Origin: Nemertoderma westbladi
Taxonomy: Eukaryota; Xenacoelomorpha; Nemertodermatida; Nemertodermatidae
Length of the DNA: 64,000 nt
NCBI GenBank assembly: GCA_032718475.1
Contig: JAUCBJ010009096.1
Coordinates: 1 to 64,000, forward strand
Reading direction: 5' to 3'
Shown: positions 45,735 to 55,954 of the stretch, piece after piece
Layout of the letters: the number at the start of each line of letters is the position of its first letter
Position numbering within the stretch: position 1 is the first letter of the stretch
Translations under genes and position numbers: made by a program
Notes under the pieces: model-generated
Seen by the model: the letters and a program-made list of their open reading frames with translations, nothing else
Told to the model about the DNA's origin: nothing
Database searches by the model: none

Positions 45735-48023
45735 CAGATAGCTCCCTGAAATAGTCCCTATAATACCCCGCTGCACTTCTATATGGCCCCCTGTAATACC
45801 CCGCGGCACTCTTATATTCTCCCTATAATACCCCGCGGCACTCCTATATGGCTCCCCATAATACCCCGCGGCACTCCTATATGGCTCCCTATACCCCGCG
45901 GCACCCCTATATGGCTCCCTATAATACCCCGCGGCACTCCTATAAGGCTCCCTATAATACCCCGCGGCACTCCTATATGGCTCCCTATAATACCCCGCGA
46001 CACTCCTATATGGCTCCCTATAATACTCCGCGGCACTCCTATATGGCTCCCTATAATACCCCGCGGCACTCCTATAAGGCTCCCTATAATACTACGCGGC
46101 ACTCCTATGGCTCCCTATAATACCCCGCGGCACTCCTATATGGCTCCCTATAATACCCCGCGGCACTCCTATATGGCTCCCTATAATACCCCGCGGCACT
46201 CCTATGGCTCCCTATAATACCCCGCGGCACTCTTATATTCTCACTATAATACCCCGCGGCACTCATATATGGCACCCTATAATACCCCGCGGCACTCCTG
46301 TATGGCTCCCTATAATACCCCGCGGCACTCCTATAAGGCTCCCTATAATACCCCGCGGCACTCCTATATGGCTCCCTATAATACCCCGCGGCACTCCTAT
46401 ATGGCTCCCTATTATAACCCGCGGCACTCCTATATGGCTCCCTATAATACCCCGCGGCACTCGTATATGGCTCCCTATAATAACCCGCGGCACTCCTATA
46501 TGGCTCCCTTTTATACCCCGCGGCACTCCTATATGGCTCCCTGTAATACCCCGCGGCACTCGTATATGGCTCCCTATAATACCCCGCGGCACTCGTATAT
46601 GGCTCCCTATAATACCCCGCGACACTCCTATATGGCTCCCTATAATTCCCCGCGACACTCCTATATGGCTCCCTATAATACCCCGCGGCACTCCTATATG
46701 GCTCCCTGTAATACCCCGCGGCACTCGTATATGGCTCCCTATAATACCCCGCGACACTCCTATATGGCTCCCTATAATACCCCGCGGCACTCCTATATGG
46801 CTCCCTATAATACCCCGCGGCACTCCTATATGGCTCCCTATAATACCCCGTGGCACTCCTATATGGCTCCCTATAATATCCCGCGACACTCCTATATGGC
46901 TCCCTATAATACCCCGCAGCACTCCTATATGGCTCCTTATAATACCCCGCGGCACTCCTATATGGCTCCCTATATTACCCCGCGACACTCCTATATGGCT
47001 CCCTATAATACCCAGCGGCACTCCTATATGGATCCCTATAATACCCCGCGACACTCCTATATGGCTCCCTATAATACTACGCGGCACTCCTATGGCTCCC
47101 TATAATACCCCGCGGCACTCCTATAGCGATCCCTATAATACCCCGCGGCACTCCTATATGGCTCCCTATAATACCCCGCGACACTCCTATAGGTCTCCCT
47201 ATAATACCCCGCGGCACTCCTACATGGCTCCCTATAATACCCCGCGGCACTCCTATATGGCTCCCTATAATACCCCGCGGCACTCCTATATGGCTCCCTA
47301 TAATACCCCGCGACACTCCTATATGGCTCCCTATAATACCCCGCGGCACTCCTATATGGCTCCCTATAATACCCCGCGGCACTCCTATATGGCTCCCTAT
47401 AATACCCCGCGACACTCCTATATGGCTCCCTATAATTCCCCGCGACACTCCTATATGGCTCCCTATAATACCCCGCGGCACTCCTATATGGCTCCCTATA
47501 ATACCCCGCGGCACTCCTATATGGCTCCCTATAATACCCCGCGACACTCCTATATGGCTCCCTATAATATTCCGCGGCACTCCTATATGGCTCCCTATAA
47601 TACCCCGCGGCACTCCTATATGGCTCCCTATAATACCCCGCGGCACTCCTATAGGGCTCCCTATAATACTCCGCGGCACTCCTATATGACTCCCTATAAT
47701 ACTCCGCGGCACTCCTATATGGATCCCTATAATACCCCGCGACACTCCTATATGGCTCCCTATAATACCCCGCGACACTCCTATAGGTCTCCCTATAATA
47801 CCCCGCGGCACTCCTATATGGCTCCCTATAATATTCCGCGGCACTCCTATATGGCTCCCTATAATACCCCGCGGCACTCCTATATGGCTCCCTATAATAC
47901 CCCGCGGCACTCCTATAGGGCTCCCTATAATACTCCGCGGCACTCCTATATGACTCCCTATAATACTCCGCGGCACTCCTATATGGCTCCCTATAATATT
48001 CCGCGGCACTCCTATATGGCTCC
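45735..48023. repeat. 33 bp minisatellite in PTBP intron, about 69 copies
   Basis: The unit contains CTCCTATATGGCTCCCTATA and ATACCCCGCGGCA. Variants: CGCGACA for CGCGGCA, ATAAGG or ATAGGG for ATATGG, and ATTCCG for ACCCCG. Blocks of several monomers recur in the same order (for example around 47.57-47.70 kb and 47.83-47.97 kb). Because 33 is divisible by three and most frames lack stops, long open frames exist on both strands (TPRHSYMAPYN, IPRGTPIWLP and, on minus, GVPRGIIGSHI repeats). Three mutually incompatible readings in the same DNA argue that none is a gene. Confidence 0.96.
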
Positions 48024-48029
48024 CTATAT

Positions 48030-48528
48030 AATATTATATAGTATTATATATATAGTAATATTATAAATGTGAAAGATATCGACAAAGTAAAAACGACCCA
48101 CGTAAAACGAATGCTTCGACTACACAGCTCTGCTTCCTCGACTCTTGTATTAAAATTGGCAGGGGAAAAATCATTCATCGAAGCCCTCCTAGAGACCTCC
48201 CTGTATGCGTTTAACCCAGAAGTTATCCGAAACTACCGGTCGTACCGCTCCGAACGCGAGGAGAATTTCGTTAACGAGGGATACTCCCGCGGTCCAGCAT
48301 TCCAAACCTCGGTCTGGAAGACTCATGGCCAGACTAACAGGCATGTTGTCACCCGGACGACAGCCCACGGATTCCACTTTAAAGTCTGCAACAACTCCGT
48401 TCCCTTCCATGCCTTAACCCCGGAATGCCATTGCAAGTTCTGCAAACTCTCCTGCAGTGACCGCTACCACATACTTTCCTGCAACCTCTGCCCGCCGCTG
48501 TCGGTACTCGCCGCAAACTAAACACCAC

Positions 48529-48559
<31 letters not shown>

Positions 48560-48640
48560 CGCATATTACTGTACTTTTATATACTGTACTGTATTGGTAT
48601 ATGTTTTTCTTATTGGCTGATTGGTATACTGTATCTCATA
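48030..48640 (+). mobile_element. LINE 3' end fragment in PTBP intron
   Basis: A frame at 48,069-48,521 reads VKTTHVKRMLRLHSSASS, then LVLKLAGEKSFIEALLE, NRHVVTRTTAHGFHFKV, CKFCKLSCSDRYHILSC and stops. It matches the layout of the LINE C-terminal region at 34,012-34,431, including the C-x2-C-x8-H-x3-C knuckle, and the 3' UTR after the poly-C tract shares ATTGGTATAT with that copy. It is a 5'-truncated insertion in the sense orientation, immediately after the minisatellite and about 300 bases upstream of exon 2. It is a fragment, not a functional gene. Confidence 0.78.
48530..48558. repeat. Poly-C tract (29 C)
   Basis: Uninterrupted C run eight bases after the LINE fragment stop codon and before its apparent 3' UTR. 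The related LINE at 34.4 kb has no such tract, so it arose or expanded in this copy. Confidence 0.9.
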
Positions 48641-48946
48641 TTTACCCCGCCCGGGGTGTATCTATTAATATATATATAATATTATACTATGTGCGGAATT
48701 ATAGGAGCAAGAGGTTTATTTTTTAGAACTCCATTTTTTTTAATTTTGTTCTCTTGTTGCTCTCCTCCGCCTCTACTAGGGGTCGCTGGTCTAAGATTCG
48801 GTGTTGAAGTCAGTCTGCTCGCTGCAGGCTTAGATAAACTATCTAAGTTACAGACCGGTACCGGATCAGTAATAACTTAATGTTTGGTTTATTTATATAT
48901 TTTTTTTTGAATACCGGGACTCGATTTATATAATTTATTATTTCAG

Positions 48947-49946
48947 TTCCATGGAAACCGTGACGATCAGTGAGAACGATGAGAACAGCAAAGATTACTC
49001 GGCAGCAAACAGCATGCTGCATCAAAACGGTCCGCAGCAAAACCCCCCGCAGCCCCATCAACAAATGCAGCAACAACCTGGGATGATGCCGCCCCCCATG
49101 TACCCCCAATACCCGGGATACCCCTACCCGTACCCCTACCCGCACCCCTACCCGCACCCCTACCCCCAACCCTACCCGGGCTGGGGCCCCTACCCGCCCC
49201 CCCACGGCGGCTACCCGCCTCCCCACGGCGGCTACGCCCCGCCCCCGGGGGGGCCCGCCCCCTACGGACCCCCCGCCCCCGAGGTGACCCCCGATATGCT
49301 GCACACCCCGTCGTCCGGACAACCCCCGGCCACCGGACCCGTCCTACTCGTCAGCAACATCAACCACGACCGCCTCAACTGCGACAACCTCTTCACCCTC
49401 TTCGGGATCTACGGCGACGTTCAACGAGTTAAGATTCTTTTCAACAAAAAGGACAACGCGCTGATCGAGATGTCGAATCCCGGGGAGGCCCAATCCTGTA
49501 TAAACAACCTGTCCGGTAAGATCATGTACGGCCAGGCCATCCGGGTGTCTCCCTCCAAACACACCAACATCACGTTCACCCGCCCTAGTCCCGGACGCGA
49601 ACCCAACGAGCCGATCCTCGCCAAGGACTTCAGCAACTCCGATCTCCATCGGTTCAAAGGCGGCCCCGGTTCCCGGAACCTAAACAACATTCATCCGCCC
49701 TCCGCCGTCCTACATATCTCGAATATTCCGGATAGCGTCTCCGAGGAGGATATCCGTGACGCCTTCGAACTGTCCGACTTGGAAGTCAAACAATTCACCT
49801 TCTTCAAACACACCCACAAGATGGCGCTAATCCGTCTGGAGTCTATGGAGCAGGGTATCGAGGGGGTTATCGCCATGCACAACTACCCAATACTGCCGGA
49901 TACGTTGCTGAAAGCAACGTTCGCGCGTTCTACCGCCGGTTTCTAG
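48947..49946 (+). CDS. PTBP: PTBP/hnRNP L-family RNA-binding protein, coding exon 2
   Basis: Completes codon 335 and encodes residues to 667, ending TAG at 49,944. A Pro/Tyr/His-rich linker (about 365-455, many YPYP and PHGGY units) resembles hnRNP L rather than the alanine-rich PTBP1 linker. RRM3 spans about 466-541 (GPVLLVSNINHD, GIYGDVQRVKILFNKKDNA) and RRM4 about 588-667 (SAVLHISNIPDSVSEEDI, KMALIRLESMEQG), separated by an AKDFSNSDLHRFK stretch very like PTBP. The protein ends right at the end of RRM4, as in PTBP. The four-RRM order is the family hallmark, with PTBP-like cores and hnRNP L-like low-complexity regions. Length 667 exceeds human PTBP1 (about 530-560) because of the low-complexity insertions. 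Confidence 0.93.
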
Positions 49947-50255
49947 GGAAACCGGCGGTAGCTAAACTGAGAGGAATTCCTGCTTATTGAGGATGTCGTC
50001 GACCGAATAGATTCTGTTTGGGATGCTTTTTAATGTCGGATAAATTAATCACGCTATTTGTTTTACATCGGCTATCCTGTGATCTGTTGGCAGGTGACTC
50101 ATCTGTTAGTCAGATCTGATCATTTACGGCAGATCTAACGCCTGTTTTATTAATTATCGTTACCTTAGTTACGTACACTCACTGACTGAGGCTAACTTTA
50201 TAAACTTGTAGTAGAGGCGGCAGACATGTAGGTAGACACTGGCTGAAACTCAACT
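49947..50255. other. Start of PTBP 3' UTR or downstream DNA
   Basis: Directly after the stop codon, CCGGCGGTAGC forms a small inverted repeat with ACCGCCGGT across the stop (49,930-49,960). No polyadenylation signal occurs here; the nearest AATAAA on plus is at 51,042. Confidence 0.4.
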
Positions 50256-50730
50256 CAGATTGGCTGAAATCCAACCTCTACCAGATATAGACACTTCTAA
50301 TTGGCTGAATCCAACCTCTACCAGATATAGACACTTCTGATTGGCTGAAATCCAACCTCTACCAGATATAGACACTTCTGATTGGCTGAAATCCAACCTC
50401 TACCAGATTTAGACACTTCTGATTGGCTGAAATCCAACCTCTACCAGATATAGACACTTCTGATTGGCTGAAATCCAACCTCTACCAGATATAGACACTT
50501 CTGATTGGCTGAAATCCAACCTCTACCAGATATAGACACTTCTGATTGGCTGAAATCCAACCTCTACCAGATTTAGACACTTCTGATTGGCTGAAATCCA
50601 ACCTCTACCAGATATAGACACTTCTGATTGGCTGAAATCCAACCTCTATCAGATATAGACACTTCTGATTGGCTGAAATCCAACCTCTTTCCAGATACGT
50701 AGCCTAGACACTACCGATTGGCTGAAATCA
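50256..50730. repeat. 41 bp minisatellite, about 12 copies
   Basis: The unit contains GATTGGCTGAAATCCAACC, TCTACCAGATATAGACACTTCT. Nearly homogeneous, with occasional ATTTAGA. Each unit carries CTTCTGATTGGCTG, an inverted CCAAT box; the 52 bp satellite at 5.2-26.6 kb independently carries CTTTCTGATTGGTCA. It may lie in the PTBP 3' UTR if the 51,042 signal is used. Confidence 0.95.
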
Positions 50731-51884
50731 AATCAAACGTATCCGACGGTTGTTTTATGTTGCTGATCGTTACCGTACGCCAGTTATCATGTTTAATTTA
50801 ACTGTCTGTCTGCAATATCGACGGGAATAATATTCAGTCCTGCACTAGTTATAGAACTGTTAATTATACTGTTAATTAACTGTTAACTAATTAGAATAAC
50901 TTTAATTAGGTTGAGGTATAGAGATCGACCGGGGTCCTATCAGAGTGAATATCCCCAACCCCCATATGATGGTTAAACAATAGAAACGGTTCCAAAAACC
51001 GGCAAAAATAATAATAATTAATCTTTAATTATAAGATAATTAATAAATAAATGACTTAGTTCACCCCGACACCCCGGCCCCCCGACACCCCGGCCCCCGG
51101 GCGATCTCTATAGTTAAGGAATATAGATTGACTGGGGGTTTCTAAACATGGAAGGTTTCTAGCATCATCTACGTCTCCCAAAATTATTTTAAAATAAATA
51201 AAATTAGAAATTACTCAAAAAAATTTTACATTAAAATCCTTCAGATATATATTAATTTAATTTCAATTCAAATTTAGTAGTTGCATCTATTTGCCTGAAG
51301 TGTACTGATCTTCTGGGGTGTTCTGGGTTGTAAACAAACATTACGGTAATATTAATATGAGTTTCGGTGGTTGAAACTTCGATTGTCATTACGAAACAAT
51401 GTTCATTTGATCGTCGTAAATAAACGGAAAAGCTACTAAAGGAAAACAAGTTAAATGAAACGAAATAATAATAATTTACTATCCGTGGAACCTTTACTTT
51501 ACTACAACTATTTACTTCACTCTTGAACCCGGCCCGGCACCGGGATTCGGGGACTTAATAACGAATATATTCCGATTGTTTGGGGACCAGGCGATACTGA
51601 AAACTTTGCATTTTATAACCTACCATCCATCCCTCCTTTGGCTATTGGTATTTTATACTTTTACTGTGTTCCTGTTCGTTATTAGGCAATCTGTAGCCCT
51701 GAGTCAGATAAATTCTGTTTGTTTTTGTTTCACCACATTACTATTATAGGCTGGTATAACAATCTGCTTTATTTAGCCAAGGCATTTTGGTTGCGGATAC
51801 ATGTATGATGTAGGCAACACTTTGTTTTCTATCAACAAAATCGTATCCCACAAATAACATCAGGGCGGGGGAGATATTACACAA
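50731..51884. other. AT-rich intergenic DNA, candidate poly(A) signals
   Basis: Contains overlapping AATAAA motifs at 51,042-51,051, the first canonical signals downstream of the PTBP stop but more than 1 kb away, so their use is uncertain. A C-rich pair of ACACCCCGGCCCCC blocks lies at about 51,067-51,100. No other gene seen. Confidence 0.4.
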
Positions 51885-53415
51885 AACCAATTTGCCCTTG
51901 TGCACAAACCGATGTGCCCTTGTCGACAAATTGTATTTGCCTTAGTGTACAAAACCGAGTTGCCCTTGTGTACAAATCCAATTTGCCCATATGTACAAAA
52001 CTGATTTGCCCTTGTGTACAAAACGAACTTGCCCTTGTGCATAAAACCGATTCGCCGTTGTCGACAAAATGGATTTGCCTTAGTGTACAAAACAGATTTG
52101 CCCTTGTGTACAAAACAGATTTGCCCTTGTGTACAAATCCGATTTGCCCATGTGTACAAAAACCGATTTGCCCTTGTTTACAAAACCAAGTTACCCTTGT
52201 GCACAAAACCGATGTGCCGTTGTCGACAAAATAGATTTTCCCTTGTGTACAAAACCGATTTGCCCTTGTGCACAAATTGATTTGCTCTTGTTCACAAAAC
52301 GGATTGTCATTGTGTACAAAACAGATTGCCCTTGTGTACAAATCCGATTTGCCCATGTGTACAAAACCGATTTGCCCTTGTGTACAAAACCAATTTGCCC
52401 TTGTGCACAAACCGCTGTGCTCTTGTCGACAAAACAGATTGTCATTGTGTTCAAAACAGATTTTCCCTTGTGTACAAATAAAATTTGCCCATGTGTACAA
52501 AAACCGATTTGTGCGTGTGGACAAAATTGATTAGTCATTGTGTACAAACAGATTTTCCCTTGTGTACAAAACCGATTTGCCCTTGTGTACGAAACCTGTT
52601 TTGCCCTTGTGTACAAAACCTATTTACCCTTGTGTATATAATCGATTTGCCATTGTGAACAGATTTGCCCTTGTGTAAAAAACAGCTTTGCCCTTGTGTG
52701 CAAACCCAATTTACCCTTGTGTACAAAACTGATTTGCCCTTGTGTTCAAAATATATTTGTCATTGTGTACAAAACAGATTTTCCCTTGTGTACAAAACCG
52801 ATTTGCCCTTGTGTACGAAAACTGTTTTGCCCTTGTGTACAAAACCTATTTGCCCTTGTGTATGTGTATATAATCGATTTGCCTTTGTGAAAAACTTTGC
52901 CCTTGTGTGCAAACCCAATTTGCCCTTGTGTACAAGACTTATTTGCCCTTGTGTTCAACATAGATTTGTCATTGTGTACAAGACAGATTTTCCCTTGTGT
53001 ACAAAACGGATTTGCCCTTGTGTCCAAAAACTGTTTTACCCTTGCGTACAAAATCGATTTGACCTTGTGCACAAAACCGATTTGCGCTTGTGTATATAAT
53101 CGATTTGTCATGTGAACAGATTTGCCCTTGTGTAAAAAACAGCTTTGCCCATGTGTGCAAAACCAATTTGCCTTGTGTACAAAACTTATTTGCCCTTGTG
53201 TTCAAAATAGGTTTGTCATTGTTTAGAAGACAGATTTCCCCTTGTGAACAAAACGGATTTGTAATTGTTATAAAACCGATTTGCCCTTTAGTACAAAATC
53301 GATTTGCCCTGTGTTCAAAAAATTTGCTTTTGTGTGCAAAATCTCTTTGCCCTTGTGTGGCCTTGTGTACAAAACCTATTTGCCATTGTGTACAAAACCA
53401 ATGTGCCTTTGTATA
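51885..53415. repeat. 23 bp minisatellite, about 66 copies
   Basis: The unit is TTTGCCCTTGTGTACAAAAC plus CGA. TTGTGTACAA forms a short dyad. Variation is high: point changes (GTGCACAAA, GTCGACAAA), indels and blocks that recur as a group (52.55-52.80 kb versus 52.78-52.87 kb and beyond). Because 23 is not divisible by three, three monomers (69 bp) give a repeating peptide in each frame, producing overlapping long frames rich in Cys, Pro and Thr on plus and Gly, Phe and Arg on minus. I treat all of these as non-coding. Confidence 0.94.
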
Positions 53416-53424
53416 ACCCTTGGG

Positions 53425-53890
53425 TCTGACACTGTTTGTCTGAGCTCTGCAACTGTTCGCCTGAGGTCTCCTACTGTTCGTCTGAGGTCTGCCACTGTTC
53501 GTCTGAGCTCTGCAACTGTTCTCCTGAGGTCTGCCACTATTCGTCTGAGGTCTCCCACTGTTCATCTGAGGTCTGCCACAGTTCGTCTGAGCATGAGGTC
53601 TCCCACTGTTCGTCTGAGGTTTGCCACAGTTCTTCTGTGTCTGAGGTCTGCCACTATTCGTCTGAGGTCTGCCAAAACTGTTCGTCTGGGGTCTGCCACT
53701 GTTCGTCTGTGCGGTCTGTTACTGTTCGTATTGGGTCTGTTACTGTTCGTCTTGGATCTGTTACTGTTCGTCTTGGGTCTGATACTATTCGTCTTGGGTC
53801 TGCTAGTGATTATCTGAGGTGTGCTACTGTTTGCCGGTACTCTACCACACTTTGTCTATGGTCTACCGCTGTTCTTCTGAGGTTTGACAC
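53425..53890. repeat. 21 bp minisatellite, about 22 copies
   Basis: The unit is TCTGAGGTCTGCCACTGTTC plus G, grading on the right into a TTGGGTCTGTTACTGTTCG variant. Being 21 bp it reads open as a Cys/Ser heptapeptide (SEVCHCS) for about 170 codons on plus. There is no splice or start support, and minus reads open too, so it is not called as a gene. Confidence 0.93.
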
Positions 53891-54270
53891 TGCCATTGTT
53901 ATTTTTCAGTGTGTAGGCCTACACCCTACATCACGATTATGTAGGGCCAGCTAGCATATCCTATAGATCCCGGGTTTGATCCCGTGCCCAGTCAGTTCCA
54001 ATTTCATATCTGAGAAAAAATAATTGTTTAGTAACGTTATAATGGCGCCATCCCCTCCCTTACAGGTAACAGCCAAGAGAGAGGACAGGAGTGGTGGCGG
54101 TGGGTTAAACACGTCGTATTGGTGCCACTTATCGGAGGTAGTAATCGATTTGGGTTGAAATAATAGGCATTGATCCGGAAATGAATCTCCGCAACTCATC
54201 TGCTCAATAATGTAATAATATAGGGGCGGCTGGTGAATACCGAATACATTAAGGGAGGGTAGGGACTAGA
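53891..54270. other. Intergenic DNA with possible SINE remnant
   Basis: CCCGGGTTTGATCCCGTGCCC at about 53,967-53,987 resembles a polymerase III B-box with one change (GGTTTGATCCC for GGTTCGATCC). No convincing A-box lies at the right distance, so this is at best a decayed tRNA-derived piece. No gene seen. Confidence 0.3.
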
Positions 54271-55310
54271 GTTGAAACAGAGACTTGTCACTGATCTCTG
54301 GATTCTCCGGGCAGTTTTTTAGTCTCTGGATAGGTCTCTGGTTCCCGGGTATTGAAAACAGACATTTTACCCAGAGATCAATGATTTGATAAAACGCAAA
54401 ATGTGAAATCAAGATTATTTTTTAAAAATTTTTTACAATTAATAATTTCTTTAAGTTTTAACTATTTTTCATACACCACATCAACACAATTATATATTCA
54501 CTTTTACACTATTTCTATTTCTAATAAATGTACCGATAATCTTCTATTTAATTAATTTAAGGTGCGTTTAATTTTAAGTTAAATTAGCACCTAAACATGG
54601 TTCTTATTTAAGGATAAGGGTGCTTAATTTGAGCACCCATAATGTTTAAAAGTGAAAGAAAGGGCTGTTCTCCATTCAATTTGTTATAGGATAGATAATA
54701 TGACGACCAAATGGAGAGAACGAGCGTAACGATGCTTGTAAATGGGGCGAGTAGAGTACTATACCTGTGCACTAAGTATTCGTAAATGGCCAAGTTTATA
54801 GTATATTTAAATATATATGATTTGAACAATTGTAAAATAAGTGCCTTTAATTAACAAAGTACCGGTACCTATGGGGCAAAACAAAATTATGTAACATATT
54901 ATTAACAATAACAAAATAAGAACGAATTAATAAACAAATAACCAAATTAATATTAATTAAGCCCCCCAAACTGTACGTGCCCTTATTTTCTTACAATGGG
55001 TAAGGGTTCGAATGGGTTGGATTTACTTTACTGTAATTGAACCATAGAAAAATAGTACTAAGGCCGTATGTACCTGTTTGTGCTATAGGGGAGTAATCAA
55101 ATTGCAAGTCGAAAAATAAGCAGTGCTATAGGGGAGTAATCAAATTGCAAGTCGAAAAATAAGCAGTGCTATAGGGGAGTAATCAAATTGCAAGTAGAAA
55201 AATAAGCAAATTCTCTGATCTCCGGCTCTGGTCTTCGGTATTTTTCAAAATAATTCTCCGGGTAGGGCTCTGGTTCACCGGGATTAAGAAAAACAGGTCT
55301 CTGTTTCAAC
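54271..55310. mobile_element. Possible inverted-repeat DNA element (1.04 kb)
   Basis: Ends 54,271-54,284 (GTTGAAACAGAGAC) and 55,297-55,310 are perfect 14 bp inverted repeats. Both ends are followed by blocks rich in CTCTGG, TCTCCGGG and GGTTCxCCGGG, but in direct rather than inverted order. The interior is AT-rich with no transposase frame. A target duplication was not found, so it could also be two related repeats in opposite orientation. Confidence 0.45.
55081..55209. repeat. 43 bp tandem repeat, 3 copies
   Basis: Three near-identical copies of a unit containing TGCTATAGGGGAGTAATCAA and ATTGCAAGTCGAAAAATAAG; the third has AAGTAGAAA. Confidence 0.92.
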
Positions 55311-55713
55311 TTCTGCATCTTCTCTCGACCTGTACCACACAGCCTTCTTACTGCTCGACTTGATAAGCTTTGACTAAGTATCTTAATTTATCGTGTTGGA
55401 TAAACTAACATCCATGTCTAATTAAACTAATTTAATGACGCTAATAATCTATGCAATAATTAGTGCAATAAGACTTGTAGTATAAATTTGAATTTTCATA
55501 ACTAATTAATTGTTTTTAGAAAGGATAATTTTCCCATTATTTTTTTCATATTATTGTAAATATCGTACAACTGCAGTCTACAACATTAGTCGCCATTAAT
55601 GTAGGGCAGTAGGTAGATGGGTTGTCATGGATTTCATAACGCTTCTGTGATCATCACATCCGGCCAATCAGAGGGCATAAGAGTGATTTAGTAGGGGTAG
55701 AAAACTTCAGATA
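55311..55713. other. AT-rich intergenic DNA, no gene seen
   Basis: No coding or RNA signal. A GGCCAATCAGAG motif (CCAAT box) lies at about 55,663, close to the poly-G tract. Confidence 0.4.
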
Positions 55714-55753
55714 GGGGGGGGGGGGGGGGGGGGGGGGAGGAGGAGGAGGAGGA
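55714..55753. repeat. Poly-G tract (24 G) plus AGG repeat
   Basis: G24 at 55,714-55,737, then five AGG units, then AGAAGGAA leading straight into a MITE end (CTGGACGCAA at 55,761). The arrangement again places a long G run at the terminus of this MITE family. Confidence 0.9.
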
Positions 55754-55760
55754 GAAGGAA

Positions 55761-55950
55761 CTGGACGCAATAAAAATTCATCCCTCTCCAGGGGTAATTC
55801 GACGCAAATAACAGCTGATTACTCTCGAAAATAAAACTGTAACCTGTTCTATTGCGTTTAGTTTATTGTTTTGGTTTAAATAACGTGCCACTGTAACCTG
55901 CTCCTTTCCCTAAATTGAGAATTGAACATTGAGGCGGGATATTAATTCGC
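55761..55950. mobile_element. MITE copy D, truncated by satellite
   Basis: Inverted relative to copies B and C: CTGGACGCAATAAAAATTC, AATTCGACGCAAATAACAGC, GTTTATTGTTTTGG, CTGTAACCTGCTCCTTTCCC and GAGGCGGGATATTAATTCGC. The far terminus (CCAAGGCGGGTTTTGCGTCC in the others) is missing; a few bases later the 70 bp satellite begins. Confidence 0.82.
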
Positions 55951-55954
55951 ATTA

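Larger units (their letters stand above)
45711..48946 (+). other. PTBP intron carrying minisatellite and LINE fragment
   Basis: Begins GTATATAATT and ends TTTATTATTTCAG. Joining the flanking exons restores an uninterrupted frame (F-S-S-M) where PTBP proteins continue directly from RRM2 with an FS residue pair. About 71% of the intron is a 33 bp minisatellite; the rest includes a LINE 3' end and a poly-C tract. It is the only coding intron seen. Confidence 0.9.

Noticed and set aside
46204-48066. A large 620-residue repetitive protein
   Set aside because: It is translation of a 33 bp minisatellite that is equally open in other frames and on the other strand, and it lies in a well-supported intron.
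48843-49322. Minus-strand Gly/Val/Arg-rich protein
   Set aside because: Antisense shadow of the proline/tyrosine-rich linker in PTBP exon 2.
51877-53565. Several overlapping Cys- or Phe/Thr-rich proteins on both strands
   Set aside because: They are frame shadows of the 23 bp minisatellite; no splice sites, start context or recognisable domain.
53436-53954. Cys/Ser heptapeptide-repeat protein
   Set aside because: A product of a 21 bp minisatellite, open on both strands; nothing supports expression.
53967-53987. tRNA gene or intact SINE head
   Set aside because: Only a B-box-like string with a change is present; no A-box at proper spacing and no cloverleaf.
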